Below, one piece after another: positions 29,388 through 39,076 of a stretch of 64,000 bases of DNA. The DNA lies in assembly GCA_016709025.1 (NCBI GenBank), contig JADJEQ010000021.1:47986-111985 (forward strand), written 5' to 3'. The notes under the pieces are model-generated. The model did no database searches. It was not told the origin of the DNA and was given only the letters and a program-made list of their open reading frames with translations. Both the position numbers and the translations under genes were made by a program. Position 1 is the first letter of the stretch, and every line of letters begins with the position of its first letter. This stretch comes from Bacteroidales bacterium. Lineage in GTDB: Bacteria > Bacteroidota > Bacteroidia > Bacteroidales > Lentimicrobiaceae.

Positions 29388-30563
29388 CTATTGTTTCAGC
29401 AGCTTTTCAAGATAATGGAATTCAATTCCGAACATGGTTTTCAGCGCTGCAATTCTTTTCAGTACTTCCGGATCGGGGGAATTGCGGTCAGTTTTTTTTA
29501 CTGCTGAAATCATCACGTTCTTCGGGGTGTGCTCGGTGGCTATAAACTCAAACACCCTGGTTCTGTAGCCATAGGCCTCAAGCAGCAAGGCACGGATGGC
29601 GTCGGTGAGCATTTCCGCCTGCCGTTCTTCCAGAATGCCGAAGCGGGTGATCTCTTTCAGGCTGTTCTCCGGTTTCATCTGCTTCCTGATCTGTTTATGA
29701 CAGCAGGGTGCTACCATAATCACTTCAGCCCCTGATTTTATCCCCCTGAAAATCGCTTCATCGGTGGCGGTATCGCAGGCATGCAGGGCAATCAGTACAT
29801 TCACTTTCGGGAGGGTGGCTTCAACAATGCTGCCCTTTTCAAACCGCAGCGTTTTAAAACCCGAGCGGGCGGCGATCCCGTTGCATGTATCCACCAGGCC
29901 GGGACGCAACTCAATGCCGGTCATCTCAAAGGACCTGTTGAAGGTCTTTTTCAAATGGTCGTACAGGGCAAAAGTCAGATAGCCCTTGCCGGAACCCATG
30001 TCGGCAACCATAAAATTATCCGGCAGGGATGCGGATTTCAGCACATCGTCCACGATCTCCACATAGTGGTTGATCTGTTTAAACTTATCCTGCATATCGG
30101 ACTTAACTTTCCAGTCGGCGGTGAGTACACCCAGATCGCGGAGATATACATTGTTATCTGTCACAATTAAGCGTTGCTTGATCTTGTCGTGCCTGAAAAC
30201 AGGAATTTCTGCAGAGCTTGCAGGTTTCTTCAGCAGCTTTGAATGGCCTCTTTTATTACTTAACAAAGAATAATCTGCCTGGGATGTAAAAAGGTCTGCA
30301 TTGAAAAAGTTGGCTGAAAGCAGCCCGGAAATCTGGTCCAGGGCATCTGCAAGCGGGAAATTTTTGGTTACATCCTTTGTTTCATGCCTGAATACAAAAC
30401 TGAGTACCGCCTGCTCTTTGATCACTACCGGCTTTACAAAAACATTGTTCAGATCGTCGCCCTTGCTGCGCTTGTTGCTGAGCGTGAGTTTTAAATAGGT
30501 TGAAGTATTGAAGCTTTCAGTAAGGTTTGAAAGGAGGGCTGTGATATTTTCTGATACTGACAT
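29388..30563 (-). CDS. SAM-dependent methyltransferase (class I), 391 aa
   Basis: The Rossmann methyltransferase core is in the second half: FMVADMGSGKGYLTFALYDHL is motif I, MTGIELRPGLVDTCNGIAA motif II, VNVLIALHACDTATDEAI motif III, and VMVAPCCHKQIRKQM the motif IV region. This matches the Methyltransf_32 type of proteins, some acting on RNA. The first ~150 residues form a separate, unrecognised domain. The start is set at 30563 (MSVSENITALL) since the longer frame from 30626 would run through a TAnnTTTG box located 21 bases upstream of 30563. Substrate unknown. Confidence 0.85.
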   Translation of the reverse strand: MSVSENITALLSNLTESFNTSTYLKLTLSNKRSKGDDLNNVFVKPVVIKEQAVLSFVFRHETKDVTKNFPLADALDQISGLLSANFFNADLFTSQADYSLLSNKRGHSKLLKKPASSAEIPVFRHDKIKQRLIVTDNNVYLRDLGVLTADWKVKSDMQDKFKQINHYVEIVDDVLKSASLPDNFMVADMGSGKGYLTFALYDHLKKTFNRSFEMTGIELRPGLVDTCNGIAARSGFKTLRFEKGSIVEATLPKVNVLIALHACDTATDEAIFRGIKSGAEVIMVAPCCHKQIRKQMKPENSLKEITRFGILEERQAEMLTDAIRALLLEAYGYRTRVFEFIATEHTPKNVMISAVKKTDRNSPDPEVLKRIAALKTMFGIEFHYLEKLLKQ

Positions 30564-30583
30564 GGAGTGAAATAAATGAAATG

Positions 30584-30591
30584 CAAAGGTA
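30584..30591 (-). promoter_or_regulatory. candidate -7 box for the methyltransferase
   Basis: The minus strand reads TACCTTTG, an exact TAnnTTTG match, 21 bases upstream of the ATG at 30563. It helps decide the start codon. Confidence 0.5.
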
Positions 30592-31170
30592 ACCACTATT
30601 ACCTGAGTTATGCGATTTGAATGCAACGATAAATTGACTTACCTGGTAAACCACGATTTCAAAATTGTTGCAATTCGCCAAAGCAATAAGAGTATTTTAT
30701 GCGAATTGCTTACAATTTCGTTTTGGGAATTCGGGACTTTTTAAATTTATATTCGATTTTCAAAAGGTCCGTCCTTTAGGGCGGGTAAAGTAATAGATAA
30801 TAAAACCAGGGGCAAAATCCTGAAAAATTTGTAAATTCATAATAACTAGCGTCCGGATAAAATTTAAAAAGTCAAAAAATGAATCTTCAAGTAATTAACC
30901 GGACACCAATAATTCATAATTAATTTTTCTGGATTTTACGATTGCCTGTGATATTTTATTCAACACCCGCCTGCCTATTCATTGAGTCTGACAAATTTTA
31001 AACAGTCTCTAAGATTGTTTACAGGCTGGAATTGCGCTCAACTTAGAATTTTAATGATCCTAGCCCTCAGATTCCGTCTCAGGATATCAGACAACAGGTC
31101 ATTTTTAAATGCCTTTATCGTTGTGTAAATGATCAGGGAGTGGTTTTTCCGGGATGTTTATTAAAAGATT
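30592..31170. other. intergenic, no gene seen
   Basis: About 580 AT-rich bases. Contains CCGTCCTTTAGGGCGGG (30769-30785), an imperfect hairpin of the short dispersed-repeat kind. Nothing else noted on either strand. Confidence 0.4.
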
Positions 31171-31203
31171 AAAGCCCTTGCCGGTGATTCCGGAAAGGGC
31201 TTT
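31171..31203 (-). terminator. terminator of the S8 protease gene
   Basis: Stem AAAGCCCTT (31171-31179) pairs with AAGGGCTTT (31195-31203), and the inner CCGG / CCGG pairs extend it. On the minus strand it lies about 45 bases after the protease stop and leads into TTTAATCTTTT. Confidence 0.65.
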
Positions 31204-31246
31204 AAGCGATCATGTTGTGCGGGGGATTGATGATCCCACGAAGTCA

Positions 31247-34200
31247 CTATGGGGTAACTTTCCCTGTAAAGGAGGCAGCGTTGTTATCAACAATAGTCAT
31301 ATCTCCGGTATCAACCACACCGTCGCCGTTCACATCTGTGGGAAGATAGCCGGAAACAAAACCTGCCGCATCGTTGTCCACCGGAGTCATATCGCCTGTA
31401 TCAATTCCACCATCCAGGTTGGTATCCCCGCCAAAGATGACATGGTTACCGTCAATCATCATCAGCAGGTTGCCTCCATATACGTTGGCCGGCTGATCAA
31501 AAGCCACGTTGATAAGCGGTGCTGCAAATGATACCGGGCTTGCAGAAGTTGTTTCAATGGAGTTGCGGTGTTTTACCGTTACATAATAGCTTCCGGTAAA
31601 ACCGGCAGGAATGGTTACCTGTGCAGAACCACTGGTATTCAGCAAAACATCCGGATCTGAATACTCAATGATCCCATAGTTCCCTGCATTGTGCAGTTCA
31701 ACAGTAATCTGGTCGGCTATCCCGGGGATAAACTGCGGGCCGGATTCATTGTTGGCCTGATTCATGGTTCCTGATCCTGCATACAGGCCTTCCAGGAGAA
31801 CATTGAGTTGCAATGATTTTCCGGAATTGGAAATGTTCACCGGGTAATCCTCTGTTTCTCCATAATATTCTTCGTTGCAGGGTCCGAATTCGAGACTGGC
31901 ATAAACTTCCCTGACCCGCATCCGGGTTGTACCGTTAAGTGCAGCGGTGGGAACTGTGAAAGTCATCGTACCAACATCAGGCTGTGCCAGAAGACTGACA
32001 AATCCAAGTTTTTCCTCTTCTTCGAAGATACCGTCAAAATCATAATCAATCCAGGCAATCATATTGTTTGAATTGGGATAGGTTCCTGCACTTAATGTCA
32101 GGGTATATTCAGCTCCTGCACTCAAATAGGCGGTTTGTGAATCATAATAGGTATAATATGGAGCAGGCGCAGGCCCTGTGGTATTGTTGATCTCCTGAAG
32201 TTGGACAAGCGAGATGTAATCACCATAGTTTGAGCCAAGAGTGTAGGATGGTTCACAATAACTTACAGCGGAGATATGCACACGATAGTCCTCCGTTTCT
32301 CCATAGTAATATGTGGCGCATGGGTCGAAATCACTGTAGCCATAGACTTCCCTGACCCTCATCCGGGTGGTTCCGGTTGCAGCATTAAAAGGGACTACAA
32401 ATGAAATAGTACCTGTTTCAGGAGCAGCATAAAGTGAAACATTTCCGAGTTTTTCAGCAGGATCGAAGATATTATCCTGGTTATAATCAATCCAGACAGA
32501 AATGTTATTCCCATTGGGATATGTGCCGGCAGAAAGGGTAATGGTATAAGACGAACCTTTGGTCAGGTTTGCCGTGAGGTTGCTGTAATCGGTATAAAAC
32601 GGATAGGGTGTGGGGCCTGTAGCATTCACAATTCCTTCAAGTTGCACCAGTGAGATAAAATCACCATCATTGGAACCTTCTATATAGCCGGGGACACATG
32701 AAATAGCTTCACTTACATCAATATATTCTGTTTTGGTGATACTGTTGGAGCCACCGCTATTGGTCGCGGTCAGGGTGATTGTATAGGAACCTGCTGCTGT
32801 GAACTGAAGCTGGGGATGCTGGGAGGTGGGGCCGGTACCGTTCAGGTAATTAAAGGTTGACGGGCTGATATCCCACAGCCATGAAGTTGGAGAATTTGTT
32901 GAAAGATCCTGCAGGGTCACGACTTCTCCGAATGCCGGCGCCAGGTTCGTTGCAGTGAAGTCAGCTACCGGAGCCGGGTAGAAACAACTGATGTTGGCTG
33001 ACCACCCGGGCCCGTTAAAAATTTCATCAGAAGTGAATGTTACAGTCAGAGCCCCGTCAGGATTGGTGGCTGTAACAGTGCCAGGGCCGCTTGTTCCGGA
33101 ATAACTGCCAATGATCGGAGAACTTGCAGAAATCCCATTGTAAATCCGCAAATAATCATAGCCTGCTTCTGTACTAAAGGAGGTAAAATCCAATTCAACC
33201 TTAGCTCCGGGGGAGGAAGGGTAGAAAGTAAGTGTCAGGGCTTGATTGATAGGATAGTCGCCTGCGGGACCTCCGGTGTCGAAGAACGTCCCGGTGCAGG
33301 CATAGATCGAGCCATTGAATATATTAAAGGAAGCAGGGGTAACTTTTATATAGGATGCGACAGTTTTGGTTTCTGGTATTCCAGCCTTGGTTACTGTGAG
33401 GCTGACATCATAGTTGCCTGCAACATAATAGGTTATCGGGGGAGGAGTCTGACCACTGAATGAAGATGGAGAGCCTCCCGGGAAGGACCAATCCCAGGTA
33501 TCGGAATTACAATCCTGGATGGTTGAAAATTGAACAGATCCTCCTTCAATGATGGATGTGTAGTTTGCAGTGAAATCAACGATGATATCCCTGACCTCCA
33601 GATATGCTGTTTTGGTTTCAGTATCCGTTGTGATTCCGTCGGATACGGTCAAAGTCACATCATAGAATCCGGGTGCGGGATAATGAATGGGAGGAGGAAA
33701 CTGGCCAGAATACGATGATGGAAATCCACCGGGGAAACTCCACGACCATGAGGTGACAGGGACAATGGTCTGATCAATGAATGTAGCATCCGTGCCGGTG
33801 CAAATCAATGAAGATGAGGCTGAAAAGGCTGCTGTTGGAAAAAGATACTGCTGAGCTGAAAGCAGGGCCTGGTAAGCATTCAGTCGTCCGCTTCCCATCT
33901 GGCCTGTATAGCCGGGATTCAGCGCTTCAATATTATCCGTGGTGCTCACGAGGATATCCCTGAGTTCAGCAGCGGTCAATAAGCCTGGCACCAGGGAGAG
34001 TATCAGGGCTGCAACCCCCGACACATGCGGAGTAGCCATGGAAGTACCCTGGTAAAAACCATAGCTGTTATCCGGCAGCGTGCTGAGCACCCCCCTTTCG
34101 GTTACCTGATGCAATTCTCCGCCCGGAGCAGAAATATCGATCCAGCTTCCATAATTCGAATAATATGATTTCTGGTCATTGTTGTTGGTAGAAGCAACGG

Positions 34201-35374
34201 CCAGGGTATTGCTATAGTAAGCAGGATAATAGCCAGCTGAGCTGTTTTCATTCATTGCACAAAATATGGTGATACCGCCATTGAGCACCGTACCGCCCCC
34301 ATTCAGATTGAAATAATCGATCGCATCCAGTACAGCCTGGGAAAATACACCCGGAGAAGTATATCCCCAGCTGTTTTGTGATATGGCTGCTCCATTGTCA
34401 GCGGCCCAAACCGGGGCATTTTCAAAGCCTCCGTTACCACTGTTGCTAAAAACCTGGCACGACATCAGTCTGACGCCATTTCCAGAGCCATCTCCTCCTG
34501 CAACGCCACTCACGCCGACTGAGTTATTTGTATTGGCAGCCACCGTTCCGGCAACATGGGTGCCATGGTTTTCAGCAGTAACAACAGGCGTGTTTGTTAT
34601 AAAATTATAACCAATGCCCGGCCACATATTTGCTGCCAGGTCCATATGGTTATAATCGATCCCTCCGTCAATGATTGCAACCACAACATTGCTGCTTCCC
34701 CTGGTAATATCCCAGGCTTCGGGGAGATCAATGTCGGCATCTGCAGTGCCTGATAATTGTCCTGTATTGTCATAATGCCATTGTTGATAGTACCGGGGGT
34801 CATTGGGCGTATAACTCAGGTTAGTCCCTCCCGAAAGAACGACCGGTGAGCCAATCGTATTCATATCAGAACCAAACCGTTCTATTTTGTAAACCGGTTC
34901 CGACGACTGAATTTCACTTTTTGCCGAATAGGCCATCACCATGCTACGGATATCAGTACCTGCAGGCACAATCAGATCGTACCATAAATGGAAATCCCAC
35001 AGCCGGTGCCGTTCGGTGTATTTTGTATTCTGAAGGGCTGCATCAAAGGTTTTCTTCACCTCAGATACGCCAAATTGCTGATTCAACTGGTCGATGCCGG
35101 CAATGCCAAAACGGACGCTGCCGTCGGGATTGCTGGAAATCATCCCGTTATCAAGCAGGCTTTCGACTGTCCGGTTGAACTTAATCCGGATAATTCCCTG
35201 CTCCATAGCTTCGTCAGGTACTGTTGCGATATTAATCGGCGGCCGCTCGCCCCTGACAACGGTGCCATCGGGAAGTGCAGCCCGGGTTTTCAACGGGTAC
35301 ATGGCTGAACCTGCACAAAGGATGAGTAATAGAAACAAGCCTGATATAAGGCCGGAGGAGTAACTGTTTTTCAT
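31247..35374 (-). CDS. secreted multi-domain S8 (subtilisin-like) protease, 1375 aa
   Basis: Exported serine protease. After a signal peptide (about 28 residues, to SAMYPLKTRA) comes a pro-region, then the S8 domain with its triad: Asp236 in AIIDGGIDYNHMD, His270 in NHGTHVAGTVAA and Ser445 in GTSMATPHVSGVAAL. Next are two PKD domains (WSWSFPGGFPSSYSG, WDWSFPGGSPSSFSG), a CUB-like beta domain (DYLRIYNGISASSP) and a third PKD (SWLWDISPSTFNYLNG). Two GEVED domains follow (WIDYNQDNIFDPAEKLG and WIDYDFDGIFEEEEKLG, each ending GETEDY). The C-terminus has two dockerin-like Ca-binding repeats, GDTNLDGGIDTGDM and DVNGDGVVDTGDM. No T9SS sorting domain is evident. Probably a surface or extracellular protease for protein-rich substrate. 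Confidence 0.92.
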   Translation of the reverse strand: MKNSYSSGLISGLFLLLILCAGSAMYPLKTRAALPDGTVVRGERPPINIATVPDEAMEQGIIRIKFNRTVESLLDNGMISSNPDGSVRFGIAGIDQLNQQFGVSEVKKTFDAALQNTKYTERHRLWDFHLWYDLIVPAGTDIRSMVMAYSAKSEIQSSEPVYKIERFGSDMNTIGSPVVLSGGTNLSYTPNDPRYYQQWHYDNTGQLSGTADADIDLPEAWDITRGSSNVVVAIIDGGIDYNHMDLAANMWPGIGYNFITNTPVVTAENHGTHVAGTVAANTNNSVGVSGVAGGDGSGNGVRLMSCQVFSNSGNGGFENAPVWAADNGAAISQNSWGYTSPGVFSQAVLDAIDYFNLNGGGTVLNGGITIFCAMNENSSAGYYPAYYSNTLAVASTNNNDQKSYYSNYGSWIDISAPGGELHQVTERGVLSTLPDNSYGFYQGTSMATPHVSGVAALILSLVPGLLTAAELRDILVSTTDNIEALNPGYTGQMGSGRLNAYQALLSAQQYLFPTAAFSASSSLICTGTDATFIDQTIVPVTSWSWSFPGGFPSSYSGQFPPPIHYPAPGFYDVTLTVSDGITTDTETKTAYLEVRDIIVDFTANYTSIIEGGSVQFSTIQDCNSDTWDWSFPGGSPSSFSGQTPPPITYYVAGNYDVSLTVTKAGIPETKTVASYIKVTPASFNIFNGSIYACTGTFFDTGGPAGDYPINQALTLTFYPSSPGAKVELDFTSFSTEAGYDYLRIYNGISASSPIIGSYSGTSGPGTVTATNPDGALTVTFTSDEIFNGPGWSANISCFYPAPVADFTATNLAPAFGEVVTLQDLSTNSPTSWLWDISPSTFNYLNGTGPTSQHPQLQFTAAGSYTITLTATNSGGSNSITKTEYIDVSEAISCVPGYIEGSNDGDFISLVQLEGIVNATGPTPYPFYTDYSNLTANLTKGSSYTITLSAGTYPNGNNISVWIDYNQDNIFDPAEKLGNVSLYAAPETGTISFVVPFNAATGTTRMRVREVYGYSDFDPCATYYYGETEDYRVHISAVSYCEPSYTLGSNYGDYISLVQLQEINNTTGPAPAPYYTYYDSQTAYLSAGAEYTLTLSAGTYPNSNNMIAWIDYDFDGIFEEEEKLGFVSLLAQPDVGTMTFTVPTAALNGTTRMRVREVYASLEFGPCNEEYYGETEDYPVNISNSGKSLQLNVLLEGLYAGSGTMNQANNESGPQFIPGIADQITVELHNAGNYGIIEYSDPDVLLNTSGSAQVTIPAGFTGSYYVTVKHRNSIETTSASPVSFAAPLINVAFDQPANVYGGNLLMMIDGNHVIFGGDTNLDGGIDTGDMTPVDNDAAGFVSGYLPTDVNGDGVVDTGDMTIVDNNAASFTGKVTP

Positions 35375-36217
35375 TTTGATGAATGTTTTAGGTTATGCAA
35401 TTATTTAACAACAGATATATTATCAGCCAATCCCGGCAGGGTATTCATCCCGTAATGGTAAACCGGCAGACTGATCAGCCGGCTTCTGTGATCAATTGCC
35501 AAAATGAAAAGGCAAATGATCAGAGTCATTCCTGTTGTGAACTGGTTGAAGCGAAAAATATTCGGGGAGATATTCTGAAGTAATGAGATTTAGCTAGCGT
35601 GCTTAGTATGTCTGTGATTTTTTGTGTACTTTATATCTCGCAATACACAAAGATACATACCAGGACAGTCTTTCCGACAAAAACCGGAAAATAAAATTTA
35701 ATTAGACTAAATAAAAATAAGAATCTGTTTCTGACCATCGGGGATCTTATAAAGCCGGTATGCATTCCGTAAAAAATACAATCCGGTGAAGGATCAGTTC
35801 TGAAGCAAATAGAACCAAGCGGGATATACTCATATCAAGTCAAAAGCCAGCCTGTCGGCAGACAGTTAAAAAGTCCAAAGGAAGAGGGGCGTCTGAATCA
35901 TAGTTGAGGTTTGTAAATGGTAAACCGTAAATAATTTGTCATTTGTCATTTGTCATTCGTCATTTGTATTACCTCACCCCCATACCCCTCTCCTAAAGGA
36001 CGAGGGGAGCCTGAATCATAGCAGATGTTACATATTCATAAATCGTCATTCGTCATTCATATTACCTCACCCTAATACCCCTCTCCTAAAGGACGGGGGG
36101 GGAGCCTGAATCATAGTTGATGTTTGTGTGTACATCATTTGTCATTCGTCAACTCATTGAGTAAAAACTTTACCCGGGTATAATGGTTTATTTTCAGAAC
36201 AGATAAACAGCAGTTCA
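35375..36217. repeat. intergenic with palindromic and GTCATTTGTCATT repeats
   Basis: 843 bases without a supported gene. Two copies of an approximately 50-base module, TTACCTCACCC...TACCCCTCTCCTAAAGGACG...GGGGAGCCTGAATCATAG, lie at 35969-36020 and 36061-36115, with a third partial copy at 35882-35905. Each can fold as CCCCTCTCC / GGACGAGGGG. They alternate with GTCATTYGTCATT words. The frame at 35395-35583 has no coding character. Confidence 0.65.
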
Positions 36218-36821
36218 ATGTTAACAAATCAAAAAAAATAATGACACCAACAATAAAAATGACCTGTCACCTCAACAACGTGACGGGCTATTCAGCTTAC
36301 TTAAAGACCGTTTCGACAAAAACATGAACCGCCATCCGGGTCTTGAGTGGGCAAAAATACAGGCAAAGCTGGTTGCAGATACAGAAAAACTCTGGTCTGT
36401 CAGTGAAATGGAAAGAACCGGTGGTGAACCGGATGTTGTTGGATATGACTCAAAAACAAATGAGTTCATTTTTTATGATTGTTCAGTGGAAAGCCCCAAA
36501 GGCCGCAGAAGTCTCTGTTACGACCGTCAGGCGCTGGATTCACGTAAGGAAAATAAGCCACAAAACAGTGCCATGGATATGGCTGCAGAAATGGGCATTG
36601 AACTTTTATCCGAAGCCCAATACCGTGAATTACAGTCCCTCCAGACATCGGCAGGAAATTTGGATACGAAAACTTCGAGTTGGGTAATCACCCCTCCGGA
36701 AATCAGAAAGCCTGGAGGTGCCCTCTTTTGTGATTACCGCTACGGCACTGTTTTCGTTTACCACAACGGAGCAGATTCATACTATGCTGCAAGGGGGTTT
36801 CGCGGGTCGCTGAGAGTCTGA
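36218..36821 (+). CDS. DUF4256 family protein, frameshifted near the N-terminus
   Basis: The open part from the ATG at 36324 (165 aa) is unmistakable for the family: MNRHPGLEWAKIQAKL, MERTGGEPDVVGYD, YDCSVESPKGRRSLCYDR, TKTSSWVITPPEIRKPGGALFCD and the end YAARGFRGSLRV. Family members are about 185-200 aa and start earlier. The missing part, DLSPQQRDGLFSLLKDRFDKN, is in frame just upstream but has no start codon. Removing one A from the eight-A run at 36231-36238 links it to the ATG at 36218 (MLTNQKNND), giving 200 aa. Biochemical role unknown. Cytoplasmic, no membrane segment. No operon partner. Confidence 0.88.
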
Positions 36822-37031
36822 TCAGGTTAGATGTCATGACAATGGGTTCTTCCACTGCCTGCCTTTCACCGGCTGATCAACCAGCAGATCGGAAAACAAA
36901 AACGACAACAGGTTTGTTAACCAGATCAGTTGGTTATTGCAAATCAATCAATAAACATCAGATCACATATTAAAAGTTAAGACCAGTTATGGAACAGGGT
37001 ATTGTGACGAACTTAACAAAACAGACAGAAC

Positions 37032-37613
37032 ATGAAACTAAAATTCTTTTTTCTGACATTCCTACTCCTTTTTGCAAGAGGTTGTGATTTCTATTCAACT
37101 AGCCTATGGTTTTTCGACAACCCGACAGGCGAAACAAATCCACTATACAAATACTTTGGATTTGGCTGGAACGGACTGATAATAAGTAATTTATTTATTG
37201 TTGGCCTGATCATCTACGCTTATTACTATTTCTCTTTCAAATACTCAATTGGCATAGTTTCAACCCAACCTCAAAAACTGACAGATTTTATCTCAGAATT
37301 ATATTTCAATGAAAAGGGTAAGTTTTACAATGTATTCTATAAAACACCGAAAAACAGGAAGGCTTTCTTTGGACATCTCGGGTATGTTGCAATACGGGTA
37401 ACAATATTTGCTAGTTTTTTGGCTACAATTCATAATTTATGTCAGTTTTACGATATTGGAGCTTATGATACTTACCGGGAAATAGTCAAAAGACCACTGT
37501 TTGTAATTTATGGGTTGATCATATTTTCCTTTGGTTATTTCACTTACAGACTCTGGCAGATTGAATTTGAAACAGCAAGAATAAATTTTGATTCAATTCG
37601 ATTAAAAGAATAG
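37032..37613 (+). CDS. hypothetical inner-membrane protein, 193 aa
   Basis: Not assigned to a family. Four hydrophobic helices are visible: LKFFFLTFLLLFARGC, GLIISNLFIVGLIIYAYYYF, VAIRVTIFASFLATIHNLC and LFVIYGLIIFSFGYFTYRLW. A soluble loop between helices 2 and 3 contains LTDFISELYFNEKGKFY. The conserved-looking CDFYSTSLWFFDNPTGETNPLYKYFG after helix 1 may face the periplasm. The gene is more AT-rich than its neighbours, a sign of recent acquisition. It has no partner gene on either side. Confidence 0.7.
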   Translation: MKLKFFFLTFLLLFARGCDFYSTSLWFFDNPTGETNPLYKYFGFGWNGLIISNLFIVGLIIYAYYYFSFKYSIGIVSTQPQKLTDFISELYFNEKGKFYNVFYKTPKNRKAFFGHLGYVAIRVTIFASFLATIHNLCQFYDIGAYDTYREIVKRPLFVIYGLIIFSFGYFTYRLWQIEFETARINFDSIRLKE

Positions 37614-37879
37614 AATGAAGTTTTAAAATTGCAATGAAACGGCATCTGCCAGCCAGTAAGGTTAAGAAAGTTCCGGGGTTAATATCCCTTCATGTGCATT
37701 GCTTCAACACGATCTGTTGTCCCGGTCAGAACGCGGCGGGTTGAAAGGTAGAAACCGGTTTTCAATCCTGATGCTAAGTCTGGTTCAATATGTCGCATCG
37801 GATAAAATGCAAGGTCCATCACTGAATCGGATCCTTACTTTTTACCCGCCTAAAAAGCGGCGGGCAGGCTTTTTACTTT

Positions 37880-39076
37880 TTACTTTAGACTTTTTACCAC
37901 TTTCCCCAGTATTGCCATCGCCCCGGTTAACTGCCCATCCGATAAATAGGGGGCGGGGCCGAAACGCAGTGAGTTGCCCCGGTAATCGGTCAGCACACCG
38001 GCCTCTGCCAGTTGTGTGTGTATTTCACCGGCTTTTGTGGTGTGCAATACGAGGAACCCAGCTCTTTGCTCAGGCTGAATGTTCCCGTCAAGATGGATGA
38101 TGCTCTCCGGCAGGTCAAGCTTGAGGAACTCACCGGCCAGCAAACCAATCTGGTGAAGGCTGACCTGTCGCAGAAATTCAGGAGTAAGCCCTTGTTCAGT
38201 GAAAAAACGGAACACCTCCGCAGCCCGGTAATGGCTCACCGGATCATACGTGGAGCCGGCAAACAGGTCTTCGTTTTGCCCGTAGGCCACCTGTCCCGAC
38301 TTTTTTTCTGCCAGCAGGCTGAACTCGCTGAACCAACCGGTAATCACCGGCCTTCCCCGGAAATGCTGCGGAAAGCGGAGAAAGCAATTGCCCTCACCCA
38401 GCTGACAGTATTTGTAACCACCTCCTGTAATAAAGGCATTCTGCAGGCCAGCTTCTTTTACAGAAAAAGGTGCGACATTCAGCGAATGGTAAGTGTCGAC
38501 CAGCAATTCCGCGCCATGAAGGGCACATTTTTCAGCAATCAGGCCAAGGCCGGGATTGATCACCCCGGTTTCAAAAAAAACAGAAGAAACCAGCACTGCT
38601 GCCGTTTTATCGTCAAGTTGCTTTGCGATTTGCTCAGCTATATCCTCAACAGGACGCGAAGGAACCCGTATCACCTCAATACCCTCTTCCCCAAGGCGCG
38701 CCAGTTGACGGCGGATGGTGTGGAACTCCCCGTCGGTGGTGATCAGTCTGGGTCGTTTCCTCAGGTCGAGCGCCGACAGAAAGCGAATCAGCAGCTCATG
38801 GGTATTGGCTCCCAAAGCAATATAGCCTTTCTCGTCATCAAGCAGTCGTGCAAAGCCATTTCTTACTTCGCCGGCTTTGTCAAATGCCCTGCCCCATTTT
38901 TCATCCACCTGCAAAGCGGCATCCTCCCAGGCGCGTTTCATGCCGTTAAAAGCCACATCGGGCCATGCCTGGTGCGAATGACCGGAAAGCAACAGACGCT
39001 TGCTGACATTAAAATCCCGGTATTGATCCGACAGTTTGTTGTGTGGACCTTTGAGGTCATCTATCGTGTAGCTCAT
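37880..39076 (-). CDS. kynU: kynureninase-like PLP enzyme, 398 aa
   Basis: Pyridoxal-phosphate enzyme, aminotransferase class V fold. It cleaves kynurenine to anthranilate and alanine, or 3-hydroxykynurenine to 3-hydroxyanthranilate. Visible marks are LLSGHSHQAWP near the start, IALGANTHELLIRFLSAL, VLVSSVFFETGVINPG, ELLVDTYHSLNVAPF with the cofactor-binding Asp, FITGGGYKYCQLGEGNCFLR with the Schiff-base Lys, and SLRFGPAPYLSDGQL near the C-terminus. The start at 39076 (MSYTIDDLKG) is chosen because its ATG overlaps the TGA of the dioxygenase gene by four bases, while the upstream ATG at 39103 would lie inside that gene. This coupling to tryptophan dioxygenase strongly supports the kynurenine pathway. 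Confidence 0.86.
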   Translation of the reverse strand: MSYTIDDLKGPHNKLSDQYRDFNVSKRLLLSGHSHQAWPDVAFNGMKRAWEDAALQVDEKWGRAFDKAGEVRNGFARLLDDEKGYIALGANTHELLIRFLSALDLRKRPRLITTDGEFHTIRRQLARLGEEGIEVIRVPSRPVEDIAEQIAKQLDDKTAAVLVSSVFFETGVINPGLGLIAEKCALHGAELLVDTYHSLNVAPFSVKEAGLQNAFITGGGYKYCQLGEGNCFLRFPQHFRGRPVITGWFSEFSLLAEKKSGQVAYGQNEDLFAGSTYDPVSHYRAAEVFRFFTEQGLTPEFLRQVSLHQIGLLAGEFLKLDLPESIIHLDGNIQPEQRAGFLVLHTTKAGEIHTQLAEAGVLTDYRGNSLRFGPAPYLSDGQLTGAMAILGKVVKSLK

